From Uloborus plumipes (lineage: Eukaryota > Arthropoda > Arachnida > Araneae > Uloboridae): a stretch of 64,000 nucleotides of DNA. Below are positions 57,074 to 64,000 of this stretch, piece by piece. Made by a program: the position numbers and the translations under genes. The DNA lies in the NCBI GenBank assembly GCA_038373865.1, contig JAXGGA010004505.1:23573-87572 (forward strand), read 5' to 3'. The notes beneath the pieces were generated by a model, which had not been told where the DNA came from, made no database searches, and worked only from the letters and a program-made list of their open reading frames with translations. How positions within the stretch are numbered: position 1 is the first letter of the stretch; every line of letters begins with the position of its first letter.

Positions 57074-57507
57074 CAGAGCCGGATCCAGAAATTTTGTAAG
57101 GGGGGGGGGTAAAATTTTAGAGCTCTAGTTCTACCTTTTCAGTTAAATGGAAGGAAAACAAAGCATGTAACATTTAAACCTTCTTTAAAATATCATACAG
57201 TATTGCACAGTAGGTAATATTTGTGTAATATTCTGTTACATTTAACATTTATTTAATTTTGGTAAAAATATATTATCATCAGGAATATAAATTTGCAATA
57301 TATAAATTGTCTCCATGTAATCAAATGGAATTATAAATTCTTTTTTAAAAATTCTTATAAAATTTAAATGTTTTTCACACATAATGCGTGAATACAGTTT
57401 TGGTTTCAATAAGAGGAAGATTGATAATAGTTGTGCAACTGATAAAAGTTGTTTCTCATCACAGGGGGGTCAGCTGACCCTTTGATCACCCCCTAAATCC
57501 GCCATTG
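57074..57507. mobile_element. hAT-like MITE, 434 bp
   Basis: CAGAGCCGGATCCAG and the imperfect inverse AAATCCGCCATTG, both with G/C-runs inside. GCAATGTA is duplicated exactly (57066-57073, 57508-57515). Confidence 0.85.
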
Positions 57508-57515
57508 GCAATGTA

Positions 57516-59319
57516 TGTGTGTGTAATCTCATCTTTAAACGACATTTAACATGTCCTTTCACCCGGAAATGTTTTCATTTAATTCCATTCGTTGATAGAA
57601 ATGTTCAACTAATTTCTAGGCAATTAAAGCTGATGTTGTGTCTTGAAAGTCTAGTAGATCTATAATAGGATTTGTTTCTAGTACGCATTTCTCTATCCTC
57701 AGCTTTCTTGCAACCGATAACCTCAGACATCAATCTACAATGGTTTTAATAGCCTAATCAATGCTACTTGGTATTCTGACCGCAACTGCGTGGAGAGGCT
57801 CCGGCACGTGGCGGAGGGCCGATCTCCTGCCCAATTAAGTGGGGTCTCTTTCTGTGGAAGAAGGGGCACTGTGAGAGATTAATGTGAAAAATCGTCCCGT
57901 AATCCCTTTTGTGTGGGCCCCGGGTAGGCCGACAATTTAACGACAGTAGTCAACCAGGCAGCTGCATCTTCTCTGGTTGAGCAATTGGAATCTTGTTGCA
58001 AAAGAAGATATTCGCTTTGATTCCCGCTTTTGTTAGGACTGTAATTGAAATTTATTTGGTAAACATGTGCTAAACCTGCAGTTTAACGTTTAGAATCTTG
58101 CTATATTTTAGCACCTCCGTGTCTCTATAAATGGAATGTGTGCTGATGCTATAAATATCATTCTTATGTATAAGTCCGACTTTCCGTTTTCTCCTGATGG
58201 AGGAAAATTGGGAAAAGGTGGGATTTATTAGAGAATTGGAAAAAGGTGGGATTTATAGAAAACACAAAATTCCTTAATTTTTCAATTACGTTTTTAAAAA
58301 CCTGGGCTTTTGTAACTTCGGATCTGTAATGTGTTTTTCTTAAATTTTATTATTTTTGTGATTTTCCTGCCCAATCTCAATCGAGACGAAAGTCGAACAT
58401 TACAGATACGTAATTTTTCGTTGCTTATGTCGTACCATTATATTTTACATGTTCTTTATGTGAGGAAAGAAAATTCTTCACCGCTCCGATGACTTCAGCA
58501 GCTTTTCCTTTTGTTATTATTTATTTTCAAAAACTTCGGTTTTTCATTCAAAATTTTCAGATACTTGATTATTTTATGACAATATTTGAGGGTTGGGGGG
58601 GGGAGGCTAGCCCTTCCAAATGTTCTTCCAGTGGCTCTTCTATGGCTTTCCTTTTCTTTCTTTTTTTTTTGGGGGGGGGGGAGGGGCTATGTTTTGGATC
58701 CTGGATATTGAGAAAATGAGGGAAATATAATTTTCATGTGGAACAATTTGAAATGTCTTCCGGAAGTGAGCTACTCAGTCGACACACTCGAAATCGGTTA
58801 TAGTTGGACTTTCTCGTCATGTTTATTTGTAAATTCCACGTTTGTGTAGAAATTCACAAACTGTAGGACAGTTCCATTTAACGTACCACCCCATCCCTCT
58901 TTGTCTCTTTTCCGATTCACGACGTCGCACCTGATGCCTGTTTTGTCATATCTTGTCCCCCTTTTACCACCCACTGTTCGCGCGCAACTTTCATCCCTTT
59001 TCCTTTCATTAATATTTTTGTGTGCTTCGCCATTATGAATGCCTGGCTACAGACAGACACAAGGGGGAACCCTTCCAGGTCCAATGAATGTCGAGGGATG
59101 CACCCTGGCACATCGTAGTTCTATCCAAAATACTATTGTGGACGATATGACTTTTTTTGTTAAAAGTGAATCAATCCTCTTCCCTCTTCTTTTCTGCCCC
59201 TCTTTTACCATTATTGTTTGCTATGAATGCTAGCCTGGCTGCTGTAGTAAATATATTCCAGTTTTAAGAAGTTGCTGTAGAAACCTAGGCGAAATGTAAT
59301 TCTTGTCTTATCAAGTGAG
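57516..59319. other. No clear gene; two GC-richer patches
   Basis: The stretch 57770-58010 (CTGCGTGGAGAGGCTCCGGC, GGGCCCCGGGTAGGCC) and 58900-59130 are richer in GC and lack homopolymers, so they may be host exons, a promoter or old repeats. No frame longer than about 65 residues is open in either, and I recognise no protein. Confidence 0.3.
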
Positions 59320-59323
59320 TTAA

Positions 59324-59988
59324 GGCTACAGTGGACAAATAAAATTTATTTTTTTCAATTATTGATTTATGTGTCTCAAACTTTATGTACTTGTATTATT
59401 ATATATTTACTACATCTTAAAAGCATAAAAAACACAAATTAGTGCAAAAACAATGAATACTTTTTTTCAAATTTCAAATTTAAATATTTTTTTAACAAAA
59501 TTTCAAAACGTTCCAGGCGTCACAATTTTTTTTCAAACTTTGAATTTCCACTTAATTTCCAATCATTAGGCATGATTGCATCAAACAATGCATTACATGC
59601 AATGTTTTATGTGATAGTTTATAAAAGATGACAGAAAATGAAAATTTATATGATTTTTTCAACTGAAAATTTTTATTTTCAGCCATCTTTTATAAACGAT
59701 CTCATGAAACATTGCATGTAATGCATTGTTTTATGCAATCATGCCTAATGTTTGGAAATTAAGTGGAAATTCAAAGTTTGAAAAAAAATTATGACGCCTG
59801 GAACATTTTGAAATTTTGTTAAAAAAATATTTAAATTTGAAATTTTAAAAAAGTATTCATTGTTTTTGCACTAATTTGTGTTTTTTATGCTTTTAGATGT
59901 AGTAAATGTACAATAATTCAAGCACACAAAGTTTTAGACATATAAATCAATAATTGAAAAAAGTCAATTTTATTTGTCCACTGTAGCC
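59324..59988. mobile_element. 665-bp near-perfect hairpin MITE between TTAA sites
   Basis: GGCTACAGTGGACAAATAAA at the left is exactly inverted at the right. The two arms of about 320 bp stay closely matched almost to the centre (loop near 59650-59667). TTAA flanks both ends (59320-59323, 59989-59992), as in piggyBac or Kolobok targets; the ends do not start with CCC, so piggyBac is doubtful. RNA from it would be a long double-stranded hairpin. Confidence 0.88.
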
Positions 59989-60089
59989 TTAACCAAAAAG
60001 AGGAACAGGGAGAGAATGTGACATAGGCAGTTTTTTTTTTCTTTCCGAATGAGTGTATCTCATTTTGTGTGCAAATTTCACGCTATGAG

Positions 60090-60545
60090 ATGTTCCGGAA
60101 CAGGACATATCCGCCGCAAATTTTATCCTCCCTTTTTCCGCATGGGACATTTCCGCCGCGACTCCTATTCCTTTCTGACTGGCACAGGACAAATCCGCCG
60201 CGCCATTTCCAAGGGTGAGAAAGGGGTTACTGGTTTAAAATTTTCATTCTTGGCGATACATCTTTATTTGGCGACAAAGACTTAATCTAAAAAGCGGAAT
60301 TTATTCCCAGACTACTGATATTAGGGGGGAAATCGCAAAGAAATAAAAAAACACAATGCAGTGTAAATCAATTTAAACTTCGCCAATTTTACTTCGCCAA
60401 ATATTACACTCTACCAGCTCAATCGGCGGATTTGTCATGTCGCACAGAAACGGCGGGGAGAGACGCGGCGGAAATGTCTGAGGGGATGATAGAGATAAAT
60501 TTTGCGGCGGAAATGACCTACGTTGCGGCGGGTTCTGTGTATCAA
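60090..60545. mobile_element. Foldback with repeated TCCGCCG motifs
   Basis: GACATATCCGCCGCAAATTT, GACATTTCCGCCGCG and GGACAAATCCGCCGC on the left (60104, 60147, 60188) are matched by CGGCGGATTTGTCATG, CGCGGCGGAAATGTC and GCGGCGGAAATGAC on the right (60423, 60463, 60504). The arms pair imperfectly over about 130 bp each around an AT-rich centre. The outer ends are not sharp and no target duplication is evident. Confidence 0.6.
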
Positions 60546-61273
60546 GACTGTGGAACAAACTTAAAATACCTTCGCAAAATCATCAAAAGTTTGACGAATT
60601 TTACATAAATGTAACCGAAAGTTGATAATAAAGGCGCAATTGCAACGGGATTTTAAAATAATCGCGAAAATTTTAGCCTAAAATAAGTGCTTTTACAGTA
60701 ACCTCAATCGAGATTATTTCAATCGTAACGAACATCTTCATTACCAAAATACTATGCATGCGTTAATTTGTTTACATGACATACCTATTTGGAAAACAGT
60801 CTTTGTTCTCATACCATATGCTCCGAAACTGTAATTATTACCTAGAAATTATTCAATTGATTCTGAAATCTCGTAGTTGTAAATATGCATCAGATACAGG
60901 AATGAAAACTGACATTAAATAAACGTTTTTCCTTGATACAAGATTAATTTAGTAAATTGAGCAAAACTTTGGAAAGTATTTTACCTCCCGTTTTGCAATG
61001 GTAATCATATTGTATTGCGTAAAAAATTAAGAATGGACTTGCCTGTGGTAAATGTAAAAAACATTAAAGCTCTCAGTATTGCGGTAAAAATTGAATGATG
61101 TGAATGCGAAGTAAAACAATACCTTTAACTTGAAGAATTATAAGACAATTGTTGTCATATACTTTGAGCTTTGCTGTATTAGGATGTAGTTGGAGATGGA
61201 ATATTGCTGGCTTTCTTGTTACAGAAAAATGCGAAATGTAATGTAATTGTTCTGCTAAGTTTAACGTACTAAT
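60546..61273. other. No gene seen
   Basis: AT-rich spacer with no recognised feature. Confidence 0.5.
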
Positions 61274-61275
61274 AC

Positions 61276-61450
61276 AGTCGACGCTCGATACAACGACCGT
61301 CTCCGTTCTACCGAAAACGGTCTTTATAACGAGTGGTCGCTATAAAAGGTAGAACATAGAGAATATTGGGATACAGTTGGGGGTTTTCTCACAGGTCGTT
61401 ATATTAGAATGATCTTTATAACGTGTGGTCGTTATAACGAGCGTCGACTG
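61276..61450. mobile_element. 175-bp TA-flanked MITE (Tc1/mariner-pogo type)
   Basis: CAGTCGACGCTCG and its exact inverse form the ends, and the inverted match continues to AACGACC (24 bp with two or three mismatches). TA flanks each end (61274-61275, 61451-61452). GGTCGTTATAACGAG/GTCGCTATAA blocks repeat inside. Confidence 0.85.
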
Positions 61451-61452
61451 TA

Positions 61453-62135
61453 TTAAATATTTCATTATTCTTTCTTTGCATCAAACCTGTCATTCATTAA
61501 ATTTGTAAATATTCTCTTCATGAATGCATTGTCACTCAGGGGTAACCACGAAGGGCGGGGGGGGGGGGGGGTCACGGTTCAAAAGTAAAAGTAAACTCAA
61601 AACTATTCAAAGAGACCTTATATAAAGCATGCCCTTAAATTGTCTTGTCCGTAGACCACATTTATTTTACTGTGGGCGGACGTTCTGCGATGCATTTTGT
61701 GTGCATTGTGTAATCACACAATACCGACTGGTTACCCAAAGAAGAAGAGATAATGCGAAAGCCCATCCTAGTGAGGCGTGAAAGTTGTAAATGTGCTCTA
61801 AACATCGTTTGATACTACAGAAAAAAAAATCGATCCATCTTTTCCCTAAATAAGTGTGCGACAACAGTTTTTGTGTCCCTTTTGGCAACGGTTGAATAAA
61901 GCGGCGGACAGTCATCGCTTGGGCTGCCATCTGTGGGGCAGTTTTTTAGTTACGGTTTCGTGACGGGGTGTAGTGAAGGGAATCGATCTTCGGGATGTTT
62001 TCTCGGGGTGAATAAGAACAAAGATGCTGCCATAGAAGTGCTAATGATAATTATTGGGACATCAGGAATATTTTTTATAACTTGACATTTATTTTTTTTT
62101 ATGAAAATGCTTTGTGTCTGTAAATTGAATAGTTC
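61453..62135. other. No gene; G-run
   Basis: A G17-type run near 61557-61572. The minus-strand frame 61667-61930 (87 residues) is unrecognised. Confidence 0.4.
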
Positions 62136-62137
62136 TA

Positions 62138-62275
62138 TACTGTCGTCCCCGCTCAATCGGGTAACGGATAAACGAATACCCCGCTTATACGAATAAATCT
62201 TCTCGGAACCGATGCCATAGACGCAATATTAAAGATCCCCGCTTAATCGAATAATATTTCGTGGAACCGACAGTA
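62138..62275. mobile_element. Pogo/Tigger-like MITE, copy 3
   Basis: TACTGTCGTCCCCGCTCAAT to GGAACCGACAGTA, about 138 bp. Shares the CGGATAAACGAATACC and AAAGATCCCCGCTTAATCGA blocks with copies at 2415 and 6366. The right end lacks the outer GCGGGG block, so it is a shortened derivative. Confidence 0.72.
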
Positions 62276-64000
62276 TATTTGAATCGAAATCAGACCCACC
62301 CGAGAGGAGAGCTGTCCGGCGTAAACTTTTTAGACTGTCAAATCCCCCCCCCCCTTCGTATTCTATAATAGTCGTAATCGCTTCAATAAAAACTTTGAGT
62401 AATAAAATTTTCCAAGTTTTTATTTATTTATTTATGTATTTATTTTTTAGAAAAAAGCGAGATTTTCTTTTTGCGTTTGATATTATATAAGTAATATTCG
62501 AATATCATAAGTAATATTAGGACCTTATGCAATAAAGAAAATAACATGGATTGCTTTTAAAGGCAAATTAACAAGAAAATATAAAGTTGCTCTCCCCCTC
62601 CCCCTGTCCAATTTTCAAACTTGAAGGATGAACTGGGTAGAATTTCAAAGCCCAGCTTTTTGAAAGCGTTAAAATTTCGTTCCCGGAGAAAACATTAGAT
62701 ATTGAAAAGTAAAAGAGTAAGATGGTCCATCAGGCAAACGAAAGATTAATATGTCTTCCTTTTCACCAAGAGCTATATTTATTTTTCTTTGTGACTTCTT
62801 GTGAGACATTGAATGTGATTGACTTTCTTCCCTTGCTTCAGATTTTTAACTTTTCCAAAACCTACGTACTGAGATAAATTTTGAAGAAGACCTTTCTTTA
62901 CTTTCTAGTTAAAGGAACTGTCAAGATTAAAAATAAATAAAATAAAATTACACTAAAACTAAAGAGCATTGCTCGCATTGGTAGAGTTTCACTTCTATAA
63001 CTCATTTGTAGATTTCGCTCAAGTTTCATTTGTCAGTTTTCAAATTAGATCTATTTCTCAGATTTGGTGTTTTTATCATTCTGTAAGTTGAGAGTAGATT
63101 TCTTCCCAAATTGAATGAAAGTGCTGTTGTCATTTTTAGAGAGGAACCTCGAAATAGCTAAAACGGGTTGGGGAACATGATATTCACCGACGCTACAATT
63201 TAACGACAGTTTATTTTTACCGAATGCAAATTAACGGCATTAATACGATACAATAAGTAGCGTTGAGTTTTTTTGAAAGTGGAGACCTGAAGACAAAAGC
63301 AAGGTAATTGTTTTATTTTGAAAGCATGACAAAAGTTTCTCAAGACTACTGTCTAATATTCTGAAGTAAAGTTTTGCTTGAATTTGCGCATGCGTCCGGC
63401 CTGATCTTATTTTATCAAAATAGGGGTGATAGGAAAGATTGCAATGATAAGCGGAAAAAATGCAGACTTTTGAACAGTATTGGACGAAACAGAAAGATGC
63501 AATTTGGAGAAACGAAGTAATGTTCGAAAGGTCATGGAGCGAGCAAGAGAAAGCATTAATTTTAAAACTTCGGGAAGTGCCTATCTTCAACCCCCCCCCC
63601 TTTTTTTTAACTGAAATCGGTAGCGTAGCTAGTGCTAGGCGCGCCTTTCGAGAATGGACAGTTCTTGCAGTTCAAACTAAAACTTCTGTCTACTCTCGGC
63701 ATCGACCCGACAGCTTTGGCCCAATATTGATTTTCGCCAATTTGGAGAAAAGCAATGTTTTATCGACTTATATAAATCACGTTTGTTCTAAACGAGTTTT
63801 GATTTTAAAAAGCGGATGATTCAATAAAGCTGGATTTTATTCTGTTTTTGGGCGATTTGATTCATTAAAGTGGCTGATTCGATTTACCACTGATTCAATT
63901 AACCGACGCCCATTGTGCTAAATTTTTTAATGTTTTTTTCCTGGCCCCAAATTTAGACCATGTTCAGCCAGTCGGAAAAAAAGGGGCCCCCTTTTGGGGG
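62276..64000. other. No recognised gene to the window end
   Basis: AT-rich, with TTTA-type repeats near 62415-62450. The plus-strand frame 63460-63819 (119 residues) is open and mixed in composition but not recognised; it crosses a C/T homopolymer, which argues against coding. Confidence 0.4.
63806..63925. repeat. TTGAATCAGCCGC repeat, copy 2 (inverted)
   Basis: Reverse complement of the block order at 51549-51660: AAAAGCGGATGATTCAATAAAGC, AGCTGGATTTTATTCTG and GGCTGATTCGATTTACC. Fits a second copy of the same element end. Confidence 0.6.

Noticed and set aside
59989..60558. Short frames in the TCCGCCG foldback
   Set aside because: Frames on both strands reflect the palindromic GC words; no coding signal.

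Overview
This is AT-rich eukaryotic nuclear DNA with no recognisable host protein-coding gene. The long homopolymer runs, a CR1/L2-type LINE, a Ty1/copia element primed by initiator-Met tRNA, many hAT/pogo/piggyBac relics, a Penelope-type hammerhead hairpin and a PIN/CXC-protein relic all point to an arthropod. A chelicerate such as a spider is my best guess, but that is inference. The window reads as intergenic or intronic DNA built almost wholly from nested mobile elements.

Layout, 1-13 kb: decayed ~165-bp tandem repeats (1.16-1.68 kb); pogo/Tigger-like TIR elements (2.4, 6.4 kb); a 596-bp long-TIR element with a 4-bp duplication (3.5-4.1 kb); a small TTA-flanked MITE (6.6 kb); a piggyBac-type element with TTAA duplications and a broken minus-strand transposase (6.98-8.77 kb); an old hAT-like element (9.3-10.3 kb); and a diverged tandem array (11-12.1 kb). 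13.66-19.15 kb is a TA-flanked pogo-like element containing two other elements: a TIR element with a six-unit minisatellite, and a CR1/L2-type LINE whose ORF2 is open apart from one in-frame stop. 19.4-27.8 kb holds several hAT-like elements, two with perfect 8-bp duplications, a 2.3-kb element with 26-bp TIRs, and two inverted copies of a CAGGG-type MITE.

28.39-31.64 kb is a foldback-like composite. Inverted arrays of ~158-bp repeats surround a degraded gene for a PIN-fold/CXC cysteine-rich protein. 32.13-38.75 kb is a complete Ty1/copia retrotransposon: 1177/1179-bp LTRs that differ at about ten positions, an ATAAT target duplication, a primer site, a polypurine tract and one uninterrupted 1368-residue Gag-Pol frame. 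It is the only intact protein-coding gene in the window.

39-64 kb: more hAT-like and long-TIR MITEs; a CpG-richer patch at 42.8-43.6 kb with an NRF-1-like site that could be a host promoter; a 250-bp hairpin at 44.04-44.29 kb with a 14-bp duplication and two identical hammerhead-ribozyme-like motifs on opposite strands; a TAGGGATGCACC hAT element with two nested MITEs (49.26-51.10 kb); a second, inverted copy of the minisatellite TIR element, with nine units (54.57-56.91 kb); a 665-bp near-perfect hairpin between TTAA sites (59.3-60.0 kb); a foldback rich in TCCGCCG motifs (60.1-60.5 kb); and two more TA-flanked MITEs (61.3, 62.1 kb).

There is no operon-like logic here. The genes present serve the elements' own mobility. 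The most notable items are the inverted hammerhead pair, the foldback with a captured PIN/CXC relic, the minisatellite-carrying transposon pair, and the apparently intact copia element.
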